Shown piece by piece: positions 41,883-49,520 of a stretch of 64,000 nt of DNA; position 1 is the first letter of the stretch, and each line of letters begins with the position of its first letter. Position numbers and translations under genes: made by a program. A model generated the notes under the pieces. The model was not told the origin of the DNA, ran no database searches, and saw only the letters and a program-made list of their open reading frames with translations. The stretch is taken from NCBI GenBank assembly GCA_913775975.1, contig CAJYLQ010000015.1, positions 1-64,000 of the forward strand. Direction: 5' to 3'. Source of the stretch: an uncultured Sphingomonas sp. (GTDB taxonomy: Bacteria; Pseudomonadota; Alphaproteobacteria; Sphingomonadales; Sphingomonadaceae).

Positions 41883-42851
41883 GTGTCGACCAGCTCTACC
41901 ACCACCGCGATCGCCGACCCGCATGTGAAGGACCGGGTCGATCCCAGCCGGACGCCGATCGACTTCAACGTCAAGCAGATCGACGACGTCGTGCTCCAGG
42001 GCCCGCCCGCGCTGATGGCCCGCGACCTGATGAGCCCTTATGTCTGGCGCGATCCCGGCGGCCGGTACGGCCTGATGGTGCGGGCGGTTCCGCGCGCCGC
42101 CGATCGGCCAGAAGATACCGGCGTAATCTGGGCGGGCTGGAGCGACGACGGCCGGTCCTTTACGATGTCGGACGCACCATCGATCCTGCCGGGGCCTGGC
42201 GATGAGGATGCGGGCGGGGTAGAGGATCCGACCGTCATCGTCATGCCGGACGGGCGCTATGTGGTGTATTACACCGGCGTTCGCAGCGACATGGCGCATG
42301 GCGAACTCTGCTATGCCGAAGGCCCCTCCCCCGATCGGCTGACGAAGAGCGGCGTCGCTCTCGCGTCTTCCAAGTCGGAGGGAAATACGAAGGAAGCAAC
42401 CGTCGACCGCAGCGTATCGGGCGACTGGAGGCTTTTCTACGAATATGCTGCGGACGAGGCATCGCGCATCGGGCTTGCAATCGGGCCATCCGAACAGGGC
42501 CCGTGGACGGAACAGCCGACCCCGTTCATGCCGCGGGAGGACAGCTGGGACGACTGGCATCTGTCGACCGGCCCCCTGCTGCGTGACGACCCGGAACGGC
42601 CGGTGATGTTCTACAATGGCGCGACCCGCGATGCACGCTGGCGGATCGGCTGGGTCGCGTTCGACCGCGATTACCGCCATGTCATCGATCGCGGGATCCA
42701 GCCGCTGATCACGCCGCCGCCCGCCGACGATCGCGGCGCGACCGACATCGCCTTTGCCGGCTCCGTCGTGGTCGCCGATGATGGTGCGATCTGGCTCTAT
42801 TATTCGCTGGAAGATCGCCGTCTCGCTCGCGCGCGTATCCGGCGAAGTTAA
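41883..42851 (+). CDS. GH130/GH43-like five-bladed propeller glycosidase or phosphorylase
   Basis: The 322-residue cytoplasmic protein (no signal peptide) begins at a GTG 2 bases after the SDR stop, with GGGAG upstream. Propeller-type repeats are visible (SPYVWRDPGGRYGLMVRA, VEDPTVIVMPDGRYVVYYTG, GPLLRDDPERPVMFYNGA). They match the GH130/GH43 superfamily, where mannosyl-oligosaccharide phosphorylases and related enzymes occur. The acidic residues in VEDPTV and DPG-type turns fit catalysis, but the exact family and substrate are uncertain. The pair with the SDR probably acts in sugar catabolism. Confidence 0.75.
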   Translation: MSTSSTTTAIADPHVKDRVDPSRTPIDFNVKQIDDVVLQGPPALMARDLMSPYVWRDPGGRYGLMVRAVPRAADRPEDTGVIWAGWSDDGRSFTMSDAPSILPGPGDEDAGGVEDPTVIVMPDGRYVVYYTGVRSDMAHGELCYAEGPSPDRLTKSGVALASSKSEGNTKEATVDRSVSGDWRLFYEYAADEASRIGLAIGPSEQGPWTEQPTPFMPREDSWDDWHLSTGPLLRDDPERPVMFYNGATRDARWRIGWVAFDRDYRHVIDRGIQPLITPPPADDRGATDIAFAGSVVVADDGAIWLYYSLEDRRLARARIRRS

Positions 42852-43284
42852 AGCCCGGTTGGTCGGTGCGGCGTGAAAGGCGAACGTGAAGGCTTGTGGT
42901 GAGGGTTCCGCTCACTCGGCGGCGATTTGGGCGGCACGGTAAGCCTTCGTCTTGATCAAGGTGGGTAATTCGCACTGGAGCGTCTCCCGCTCGACGCGAG
43001 AATAAGGGTACGAGGTAATACCGAGGTATTCAGGCTGACGATAAACGCCGCCCTGGCTCTGGCCCGCCGCGATGCGGTTGTCGGGAGCGCCATCACAGTG
43101 ATCCGAGCCGCCCGAAAAACGCTTTAACGGCGGGATTCAATCGCGACACGGGGCGTACCTGCGGAGCGCGATTTGTCTGGCGCACGGGCTTGGCCAAGTT
43201 TTATCCCTGCCCGATTGGCGGTGGAGATCGTCACATCGATCCGGACGAGCGAGAGACCATTGCTTACCGCCGTCCGCAGGACAC
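42852..43284. other. Gene-poor, lower-GC stretch; possible gene remnant on minus strand
   Basis: No intact gene was found here. On the minus strand a frame is open from 43136 to the stop at 42912-42914 (74 codons). It reads like protein near its end (YPYSRVERETLQCELPTLIK) but has no ATG or GTG, only a late TTG. Base composition is less GC-rich than the surroundings at about 42940-43130. It may be the decayed end of a transferred gene; the family was not recognised. Confidence 0.35.
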
Positions 43285-43314
43285 AAAAAAGGCGGCCCCG
43301 TGACCGGAGCCGCC
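43285..43314 (-). terminator. Rho-independent terminator of the tonB-exbB-exbD-exbD operon
   Basis: Read on the minus strand, GGCGGC (43314-43309) pairs with GCCGCC (43296-43291), with further pairing inside, followed by six Ts (43290-43285). It lies 25 bases after the last exbD stop and is the clearest intrinsic terminator in the window. Confidence 0.85.
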
Positions 43315-43339
43315 CTGTTCGATCCGGTAGTAGCCCGGA

Positions 43340-43765
43340 TCAGAAGTCGTTGCGATACTGCTCGTTGCCGATGAAGCCGAGCTTCGTGATCGCCGACCGC
43401 TTGATGACCGCGAGCGTACGGTCCACCGCTTCGTAGCGGGCGTCGGGCGCCGGCTGGAAGTGGAGTTCCGGCTCCGGGTTCATGCCCGCCGTCTGGTCGA
43501 GATATTGACGCAGCGTCACCTCGTCGACCGGCGCACCGTTCCACGCCACCGTGCCGGCGGCGTCGATCGTGATCTTGTTCTTGTCGGCATTCACCGGGTT
43601 CGGGTTGTTCTGCGAGTTCTGCGGCAGATCGACCTTCACCGCGTGCGTCTGGATCGGGATGGTGATGATGAACATGATGAGGAGCACGAGCATGACGTCG
43701 ATCAACGGCGTCGTGTTCATTTCCATCATCGGCTCGCCGTCATCGCGGCCCGCGCTCATTGCCAT
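43340..43765 (-). CDS. exbD: ExbD/TolR family biopolymer transport protein (second copy)
   Basis: The 141-residue protein has a short cytoplasmic N-terminus, one membrane helix (about 18-42) and a periplasmic domain. The segment NTTPLIDVMLVLLIMF contains the conserved membrane Asp needed for proton-motive-force coupling. It is the last gene of the operon, 26 bases after the first exbD, and is followed by a strong terminator. Paired ExbD paralogues occur in sphingomonads and Xanthomonas, where the second copy can serve particular transporters. Confidence 0.92.
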   Translation of the reverse strand: MAMSAGRDDGEPMMEMNTTPLIDVMLVLLIMFIITIPIQTHAVKVDLPQNSQNNPNPVNADKNKITIDAAGTVAWNGAPVDEVTLRQYLDQTAGMNPEPELHFQPAPDARYEAVDRTLAVIKRSAITKLGFIGNEQYRNDF

Positions 43766-43791
43766 TGTGTGCTACTCCTGATCGCGTGCCG

Positions 43792-44268
43792 TCAAACGCG
43801 CGGGTTGCCGCCGGGGGGCGGTTCGGAGATGAAGCCGACGCGGGCGAAACCCGCCGACTGCATCGTATAGATCGTGCCGCCGATGCAGCGGTACGGCGTG
43901 TTCACGTCGCCGCGGATATGCACTTCCGGCAGTTCCAGGCCAGCCGCGTTCGGGCCGCCCTGACGATCGATCTCGGTCTTCAGCTTGTTCACCGCCAAGT
44001 CCAGCAGCTCCTTGCTGTTCACCTTCGACAGGTTCCAGTACACTTCGCACTGGCCGTTCGAAGAGGTGACCGAAAGGTTCACATTCTCGGGCTTCGTGAT
44101 CGTCGGATCGAAGCGCACGTCCGGCAGCTTCAGCGGAACCGTCTGCAGAACGACCGGCACCGCGATCAGGAAGATGATGAGGAGCACCAGCATGACGTCC
44201 ACGAGGGGCGTTGTGTTGATGTCCGACAACGGGGCATCGTCTGATCCCCCACCTGCACTCATCGCCAT
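43792..44268 (-). CDS. exbD: ExbD/TolR family biopolymer transport protein (first copy)
   Basis: The 158-residue protein shares the MAMSAGG start and the helix NTTPLVDVMLVLLIIF with its neighbour, including the conserved membrane Asp. The periplasmic part differs, with two cysteines (CEVYWN and YRCIGGTIY) that may form a disulfide. It would work with ExbB and TonB to power outer-membrane receptors. A pair of strong hairpins (44300-44352) lies between exbB and this gene. Confidence 0.92.
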   Translation of the reverse strand: MAMSAGGGSDDAPLSDINTTPLVDVMLVLLIIFLIAVPVVLQTVPLKLPDVRFDPTITKPENVNLSVTSSNGQCEVYWNLSKVNSKELLDLAVNKLKTEIDRQGGPNAAGLELPEVHIRGDVNTPYRCIGGTIYTMQSAGFARVGFISEPPPGGNPRV

Positions 44269-44299
44269 AGTGTGGCAGTCCTATCTTTGGTCATGCGCC

Positions 44300-44352
44300 G
44301 CCCCGGTCGCCGGGGCCGGCGGGTGGCGGAGCGGACGGGTGCCCGCTCCGCC
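44300..44352 (-). other. Tandem intercistronic hairpins between exbB and exbD
   Basis: GGCGGAGCGG (44325-44334) pairs perfectly with CCGCTCCGCC (44343-44352). Next to it GCCCCGG (44300-44306) pairs with CCGGGGC (44310-44316). There is no T-run. On the operon transcript these would form two stable stem-loops just after the exbB stop, suited to protecting tonB-exbB mRNA or reducing read-through, so that ExbB exceeds ExbD. Confidence 0.6.
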
Positions 44353-44359
44353 CGAGGGA

Positions 44360-45166
44360 TCAGCCGCGGGTCTGGACGCCACCGGCCTGGCCGGCGGTGG
44401 TGGTCGCAGCCGCCGGCTTCACCGGAGCCTTGGCCGCACCGGCGGCCGAGGGAGCGACCGGACGGACCGCGCCGTTCGAGGCCAGGAAGCCCAGCACGTC
44501 GTTCGAGAATGCCGACAGGTCTTCCGCGATCGACTTGTTGCGACGCTGCAGCCAGTTGTAGGCGAGCACGGCCGGAACGGCGACGACGAGGCCGAGCGCG
44601 GTCATGATGAGCGCCTCACCGACCGGACCGGCGACCGCGTCGATCGACGCCTGACCCGACGAACCGATCTTGATGAGCGCGCGATAGATGCCGATCACGG
44701 TGCCGAACAGGCCGATGAACGGCGCGGTCGCGCCGGTCGTGGCGAGGAAGGCAAGACCGCCGCCCAGCTTCGAGTTGATCGCCGCTTCCGAGCGGGCGAG
44801 CGAACCGTGCAGCCAGTCGTGCGCCTCGACGGGGTCGGTCAGCTTCGAATGCTGGTCCTGCGCCTGCAGGCCGTCGTCGACGAGCTGCTTGTAGGCCGAG
44901 TTCTTGTCGAGCTTGGCCGCACCCTCGCGCAGATCGCGCGACTGCCAGAAGCCCTGGCGTACGCGCTTGGCCTGGTTGATCACCTTCTGCTGCTCGAAGA
45001 GCTTAGAGAAGAGGATGTAGAAGGACACCACCGACATCAGCACCAGAATGGTGAAGACCGACTGCGAGATCAGGCCGCCTTCGCGGAGCGCCGCTGCGAG
45101 GCCGTACGGGTTGGCTTCTTCGCCACCGGCGGCCGCGCCGCCAGCGGCCAGGAGAGTGATGAGCAT
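44360..45166 (-). CDS. exbB: ExbB/TolQ family proton channel protein
   Basis: The 268-residue MotA/TolQ/ExbB protein has an Ala/Gly-rich start, a first membrane helix (about 33-55, SQSVFTILVLMSVVSFYILF) and the conserved region LATTGATAPFIGLFGTVIGI with a second helix. A third follows (EALIMTALGLVVAVPAVLAY), and the tail is Ala/Thr-rich. It forms the pentameric inner-membrane channel that drives TonB. It follows tonB by 49 bases. Confidence 0.94.
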   Translation of the reverse strand: MLITLLAAGGAAAGGEEANPYGLAAALREGGLISQSVFTILVLMSVVSFYILFSKLFEQQKVINQAKRVRQGFWQSRDLREGAAKLDKNSAYKQLVDDGLQAQDQHSKLTDPVEAHDWLHGSLARSEAAINSKLGGGLAFLATTGATAPFIGLFGTVIGIYRALIKIGSSGQASIDAVAGPVGEALIMTALGLVVAVPAVLAYNWLQRRNKSIAEDLSAFSNDVLGFLASNGAVRPVAPSAAGAAKAPVKPAAATTTAGQAGGVQTRG

Positions 45167-45215
45167 GTGGACTAAATCCTCTGACTAAATCGTTGAAATT
45201 GGAAGATGCTTTGGT

Positions 45216-45893
45216 TCAATTCGCCGGCAGGCGCCAGACCACGCGACGCGACTGGCTGGAGCGGATCGGATTGCCCGACTGATCCAGCGCAGGGCTGTAC
45301 CGGCCGCGACGGGTGATCGCCCGGCACGCGGCGTCGTCGAGTGCGCGCGAGCCGCTGGAGGCGGTGACACGGCAATTCTCGACACGGCCCTGGGTATTGA
45401 TGTCCCAGCTGATCGCGGTCGTGCCCTCTTCTTCCGCGCGCAGCGAGCTGGGCGGATAGTCATCCTGCGTGATCCAGTCGGCCGGATTACCCTTCGCACC
45501 CGCAGCCTTGTTGATCACAGGCGCGGGAGGCGCAGGCGGTGCGGGCGGCGCCGGGGGCGCGGGCGGTGCGGTCGGCTGCGACGGCGGAATGATCGTCGAG
45601 GTATTGATCGCAGGCGCAGGCACCGGCGTGTTCACGATCGGCGGCGGCACGACGACCGTGGTCGGCGGTGGCGGCAGATTCGGCTGTTCCGGCGGCGGCG
45701 GCGGCGGCTCGTCCGGCGGCGGCGGCGGCGGCGGCGGTTCGACGTCAAAGGTGTTCAGATCGCCCTGCACCTGCTTGACGTACTTGTACGCCAGGCCGGT
45801 GATGAACGCATAACCCAGTACGGCGTGGATGAGCACGACGATCGCGATCGCGACCATCTTGCCGCCGCTCATCTTCTGGTCAACGTAGGCCAT
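45216..45893 (-). CDS. tonB: Energy transducer TonB
   Basis: The 225-residue protein has an N-terminal membrane anchor (about 12-32, with VLIHAVLGYAFITGL), a long Pro-rich rod (about 50-130, runs of four to eight prolines) and the C-terminal TonB domain (DDYPPSSLRAEEEGTTAISW, GRVENCRVTASSGSRALDD). It transmits proton-motive force to TonB-dependent outer-membrane receptors. It is the first gene of the operon, and its promoter lies in the 228-bp gap to the divergent gene at 46122. Confidence 0.95.
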   Translation of the reverse strand: MAYVDQKMSGGKMVAIAIVVLIHAVLGYAFITGLAYKYVKQVQGDLNTFDVEPPPPPPPPDEPPPPPPEQPNLPPPPTTVVVPPPIVNTPVPAPAINTSTIIPPSQPTAPPAPPAPPAPPAPPAPVINKAAGAKGNPADWITQDDYPPSSLRAEEEGTTAISWDINTQGRVENCRVTASSGSRALDDAACRAITRRGRYSPALDQSGNPIRSSQSRRVVWRLPAN

Positions 45894-46019
45894 TCGGCAA
45901 CGACACTCCCTATGCTGTCCGAGGCTATCGCCGCCGCCACATTGCAGACATGAAAGGTCCGCAACGGAGATGGATCGGCAATTCCTCGTGAACAGTTACC
46001 TGATTCCTACCGTCGCGGC

Positions 46020-46046
46020 GTTCGACACGCAAACGCTTTGTCGAAC
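46020..46046. promoter_or_regulatory. Inverted repeat in the tonB divergent intergenic region
   Basis: GTTCGACA (46020-46027) and TGTCGAAC (46039-46046) form a perfect 8-bp inverted repeat with an 11-base spacer. It lies 127 bases from the tonB start and 76 from the start at 46122. It could be an operator or a transcript hairpin. It does not look like a classical Fur box. Confidence 0.4.
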
Positions 46047-46121
46047 GCAACAAACGTACAATCGTAAGCCGGATGAAGGCCCGCTATGTATCAACGCGGG
46101 ACCGCGCTAGTCGGAGTTATC

Positions 46122-46982
46122 ATGCCTCAATCCCGCCCCCGCCTGATCGCCACCGCGATTCTTGCCGTGATTCCGGCCATTACCGTCGCGCAGTTGCCAT
46201 CGAATCGCCCCGTTTCCGCCGCAATCGCGCCGGCTCCGCCGCCATATGCCATGTTGGCCGACATGATCCTTGTAAGCCCCGTCATCGCGGATGCGACGAT
46301 CCGTTCCGTCGCCAAGATCAAGGGAGCCGAAGCGGCGAACGTCGCGCCCGGACAGCAGCGCCTGTATGTGACCGCGGATGTCGGCGCACTGATTCGCGGC
46401 GATGCCGGCCTGCCCCCCCGTGTCGGCTATGTCGTTGACGTACCGCTCGATTCGCGCGGCCGGCCGCCCGCACTGAAAAAGGCACGGATGCTGATTTTCG
46501 CCAGGCGTGTCGCGGGATCGGCTGACCAGCTGCAACTGACTGGCCCGGCGGCGCAGCTGGGCTGGACGGCCGCCGCCGATTCGCGGGTCCGCAGGATCGC
46601 CGCCGAACTCGTCGCGCCGAATGCCCCGCCCGCGATCAGGGGCGTCGGCAATGCATTCTTCGTCCCCGGCGCGCTGCCCGGCGAAAGCGAGACGCAGATC
46701 TTCCTGCAAACGACGGACGGACGGCCCGTATCGCTGTCGATCCTGCGACGACCGGGCGAGGACCCGCGCTGGTCGGTATCGCTGGGCGAGATCGTCGAAG
46801 AGGGCGCCGGGCCGCCCGCGCACGATACGCTGCTATGGTATCGGCTCGCCTGCAGCCTGCCCCGGACGTTGCCCGACACCGCCGTCGCGCAGCTTGACGC
46901 GGATGCGGCGGCCCATGCGCGCGACGATTACACGGTAGTCCTGAGCGCCCTAGGCCCCTGCGTCCGAACGCTCACGGTCTGA
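46122..46982 (+). CDS. Exported protein of unknown function
   Basis: From the ATG at 46122 the protein has 286 residues and starts with a signal peptide (RLIATAILAVIPAITVAQ). The frame extends 36 bases further upstream, but those residues would precede the signal. The middle has a beta-rich domain (QRLYVTADVGALIRGDAGLP, VGYVVDVPLDSRGRPPALKK, RMLIFARRVAG) and a late pair of cysteines (LACSLP, GPCVRT). I know similar uncharacterised proteins from sphingomonads but no function. It stands alone, divergent from tonB. Confidence 0.72.
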   Translation: MPQSRPRLIATAILAVIPAITVAQLPSNRPVSAAIAPAPPPYAMLADMILVSPVIADATIRSVAKIKGAEAANVAPGQQRLYVTADVGALIRGDAGLPPRVGYVVDVPLDSRGRPPALKKARMLIFARRVAGSADQLQLTGPAAQLGWTAAADSRVRRIAAELVAPNAPPAIRGVGNAFFVPGALPGESETQIFLQTTDGRPVSLSILRRPGEDPRWSVSLGEIVEEGAGPPAHDTLLWYRLACSLPRTLPDTAVAQLDADAAAHARDDYTVVLSALGPCVRTLTV

Positions 46983-47016
46983 TAGGCCAGTTCCTCGAAC
47001 GGCGATTCGGCCGGCT

Positions 47017-47301
47017 TCAGCCGATTTCGAGGGTCTGGCCGGTCGTCGCCTCCGCCCCGGACAGGAAGGCGGCCGCCGCCGAAACGGCGTCCGGCGCGCT
47101 CGCGTTGGTGGCGAGAATTGCGTTGACCCGCACGGCTGGCGCGCGCCGCTCCGCCGCCAGCGCCACGGCGGATCGAACATATGACCGCGCCGCCGCCGAA
47201 GGGGGCGCGGCGATGACGGCGATGACGATCGGGCCCGGCGCCGCGAGCAGCGCCGCCAACACGTCGGCGTCCGCACCGATCGCCAGCGGCGGCCGGCTCA
47301 C
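47017..47301 (-). CDS. Small Rossmann-type (SDR-like C-terminal) protein coupled to folB
   Basis: The 94-residue protein begins at a GTG overlapping the folB stop (GTGA, 47298-47301). It looks like the C-terminal half of a short-chain dehydrogenase: PGPIVIAVIA, then ALAAERRAPAVRVNAIL and the SDR-style end FLSGAEATTGQTLEIG. The nucleotide-binding N-terminal half is missing. SDR-type pteridine reductases often accompany folB, so this may be a degenerate or specialised remnant with a structural role in folate or pterin metabolism. The coupling suggests it is still expressed. Confidence 0.65.
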   Translation of the reverse strand: MSRPPLAIGADADVLAALLAAPGPIVIAVIAAPPSAAARSYVRSAVALAAERRAPAVRVNAILATNASAPDAVSAAAAFLSGAEATTGQTLEIG

Positions 47302-47669
47302 CGGCGGTGGCGCACCAGCGTGACGCCGATCGCCTCTCCCGCCTCGGCGATCGCCAGTTTCACGATCTTCACCTGCACGCGCTCGACGCGCGCATCCTGC
47401 AGAAACAGCGTCTCGCAGATATGGTCCGCCACCGCCTCGATCAGCGTGAAGTGGACGCCGGGCGGCAGCGCCCCCGTCGCCGCGTGCTTCAGGTCGAGAT
47501 AGTTTTTCGACGCCGAGAGCGGCGTGTCGGGGTCGAAGCGATCCGGGCAGGTGAGGTCGACGGTGAGCGAAATGCGCAGCGGCTGCGGCAGGTGCGTTTC
47601 CTCGGAGTAAATGCCGGTCAAAACCGGCACCTCCATGTCGTGCACCTCCAGTTGAAGACGGTCGTTCAT
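47298..47669 (-). CDS. folB: Dihydroneopterin aldolase
   Basis: The 123-residue enzyme converts 7,8-dihydroneopterin to 6-hydroxymethyl-dihydropterin and glycolaldehyde in folate synthesis. It shows the FolB pattern: an early LEVHDMEVPVLTGIYSEE, the LDLKHAATGAL region and LIEAVADHICETLFLQD with the catalytic Lys in VQVKIVKL. The start was set at the ATG giving MNDRLQLE, since the upstream extension is not family-like. It is coupled to the small Rossmann-type gene. Confidence 0.88.
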   Translation of the reverse strand: MNDRLQLEVHDMEVPVLTGIYSEETHLPQPLRISLTVDLTCPDRFDPDTPLSASKNYLDLKHAATGALPPGVHFTLIEAVADHICETLFLQDARVERVQVKIVKLAIAEAGEAIGVTLVRHRR

Positions 47670-47834
47670 GGCCGCGCGCCCTACCCCCGCCCGCGGCGGG
47701 GAGCAATCGCGCGAAAGCATCGCCGCGCGCAGACGCGGTGCGCGGCTTCGCCCTCCGTCATGCCCTTGTGTTGTCACGCAACGGCTCTACAGCCCGCACC
47801 CGCCGCGTTCCGCCGGACCGGCCAGGGGAATGCG

Positions 47835-48341
47835 ATGACCGCGATCGTCCCGCTCGCACCGGAATACGGGGGTGCGGTGGAGGAACTGCTCGACCAGGCT
47901 TTCGGCCCGGGCCGACGCACGCGTACCGCCTATGCCGTGCGGGGCGCGACGCAGGCGATCCCCGCGCTCAGCTTCGCTGCGCTCGACGCGGGGGGCCAGC
48001 TCGTGGGGTCGATCCAGTGCTGGCCGGTCGAGTTGGCCCGCGATGCCGGTGGCCGCGTGCCGATGGTGATGGTGGGGCCGGTCGCGGTGACCCCGGCGCT
48101 GCAACAGGCGGGACTGGGGCGCCGGTTGATGCGGGCGGCGCTGGATGCCGCCGCAACCACAGGTCACGACCGCGCGCTGATGCTGATCGGCGACCCCGAA
48201 TATTATGCCCGCTTCTTCGGCTTCTCCGCGGAGCGTACCGGCCGGTGGCGGCTGCCCGGGCCGGTGGAGCGGCATCGGCTGCTCGCGCGCGGCCCGGACG
48301 TGCCGGATGCGGCCGGGATGCTGGGCCCCGCATCCGCCTGA
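47835..48341 (+). CDS. GNAT family N-acetyltransferase
   Basis: The 168-residue protein has the acetyl-CoA binding motif of GNAT enzymes (VGPVAVTPALQQAGLGRRLM, with the Q/R-x-x-G-x-G/A loop) followed by ALMLIGDPEYYARFFGFS. This last motif is typical of a subgroup often annotated as predicted N-acetyltransferase YhbS. The substrate is unknown. GGGGAATGCG precedes the ATG at 47835. The DUF1285 gene starts 37 bases later. Confidence 0.87.
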   Translation: MTAIVPLAPEYGGAVEELLDQAFGPGRRTRTAYAVRGATQAIPALSFAALDAGGQLVGSIQCWPVELARDAGGRVPMVMVGPVAVTPALQQAGLGRRLMRAALDAAATTGHDRALMLIGDPEYYARFFGFSAERTGRWRLPGPVERHRLLARGPDVPDAAGMLGPASA

Positions 48342-48378
48342 TCTTTACGCGGCGCGGGCGCGCCCCTACCTGCCGGTC

Positions 48379-48939
48379 ATGCCGATGGAGCCGCTGCCCG
48401 ACCTCGCGACGCTGAGCCTGCAGGAGATCGCCGCGCTGGCGGAGGCCAGGCGCCTGCCCCCGGTCGAGCAATGGCACCCCGCGCATTGCGGCGACAGCGA
48501 GATGCGGATCGCGCGCGACGGGACCTGGTATCATCAGGGTACCCCGATCACGCGGCCGGCGATGGTGCGACTGTTCTCCACGATCCTGCGCCGCGAGCCG
48601 GACGGCGGCCATGTCCTCGTCACCCCGGTGGAGAAACTGTCGATCGCGGTCGAGGACGCGCCCTTCATCGCGGTGGCGATGAAGGCCGAGGGCGAAGGCC
48701 GGGATGCGCACCTCGTCTTCCAGCTGAACACCGGCGACATCGTGACGGCGGGGCCCGACCACGCGCTGCGGCTGGCGACCGTCGATGGCGAGCCGCGCCC
48801 CTACCTGCACGTGCGGCGCGGGCTGGAGGCGCTGATCGGCCGCGCGGTCTATTACGAACTGGCCGAACGGGCGCTGGCCGAACCGGGCCGGCCGGGCGTG
48901 TGGAGCGACGGCGTATTCTTTCCGCTGGGCGAGGCATGA
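48379..48939 (+). CDS. DUF1285 domain-containing protein
   Basis: The 186-residue cytoplasmic protein matches the DUF1285 family: CGDSEMRIARDGTWYHQGTPI near residue 40, then RREPDGGHVLVTPVEKLSI. The family has a beta-rich fold and no known function. It is coupled by ATGA to the Nudix gene and the CCA-adding enzyme. The frame is open upstream to 48205, but the ATG at 48379 gives the normal family start. Confidence 0.85.
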   Translation: MPMEPLPDLATLSLQEIAALAEARRLPPVEQWHPAHCGDSEMRIARDGTWYHQGTPITRPAMVRLFSTILRREPDGGHVLVTPVEKLSIAVEDAPFIAVAMKAEGEGRDAHLVFQLNTGDIVTAGPDHALRLATVDGEPRPYLHVRRGLEALIGRAVYYELAERALAEPGRPGVWSDGVFFPLGEA

Positions 48940-49520
48940 CTCTGGCGGCGCGACTGCGGGAAAGGCTGGCGCGCCCGCATGACGGGGCACTGCTGCCCGG
49001 CGACCTGCCCGAACTGGCGGGCCAGCCGGCCGATGCGCTGACGCCGGCGGCGGTGCTCGTCGCCGTGACCGACCGGTCGGAGCCGGGCGTGATCCTGACG
49101 CAGCGGACGGAGACGCTGCGCCGCCATGCGGGCCAGGTCGCCTTTCCCGGCGGGCGGCTCGACCCCGGAGAGACTGTGACGGTCGCGGCGCTGCGGGAGG
49201 CGGAGGAGGAAATCGCGCTGCCCACGCATGCGGTGGAATTGATCGGCATCGCCGACCGCTATCGCACGACGACGGGGTTCGAGGTGACGCCCGTGATAGG
49301 CGTCGTGCCGCCGGACCTGCCGCTGGTGCCGGCGGAGGCGGAGGTCGCTAGCGTGTTCGAGGTTCCGTTCGCCTTTCTACTCGATCCGGCCAATCATCAC
49401 GTCGGGTCCGGCGTCTGGCGTGGCGCGGAACGGCGTTTCATAGAGATTCCATGGCAGAACAGACGGATTTGGGGCGCTACCGCGGCGATGATCGTGAACC
49501 TGTCGCGGCGGCTGGCATGA
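48936..49520 (+). CDS. Nudix hydrolase, CoA pyrophosphatase type
   Basis: The 194-residue protein carries the Nudix box in GGRLDPGETVTVAALREAEE (catalytic REAEEEI following the Gly) preceded by HAGQVAFPGGR. This HxGQVxFPGG motif marks the CoA pyrophosphatase/NudL branch. It would hydrolyse CoA or related nucleoside-diphosphate compounds. Both ends overlap neighbours by ATGA, so it is in one transcript with the DUF1285 gene and the CCA-adding enzyme, a common alphaproteobacterial arrangement. Confidence 0.93.
   Translation: MTLAARLRERLARPHDGALLPGDLPELAGQPADALTPAAVLVAVTDRSEPGVILTQRTETLRRHAGQVAFPGGRLDPGETVTVAALREAEEEIALPTHAVELIGIADRYRTTTGFEVTPVIGVVPPDLPLVPAEAEVASVFEVPFAFLLDPANHHVGSGVWRGAERRFIEIPWQNRRIWGATAAMIVNLSRRLA

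Noticed and set aside
43137..43544. Minus-strand frame of 135 codons overlapping the last exbD
   Set aside because: It runs through the terminator and the exbD coding region in another frame, and its composition is typical of shadow frames.
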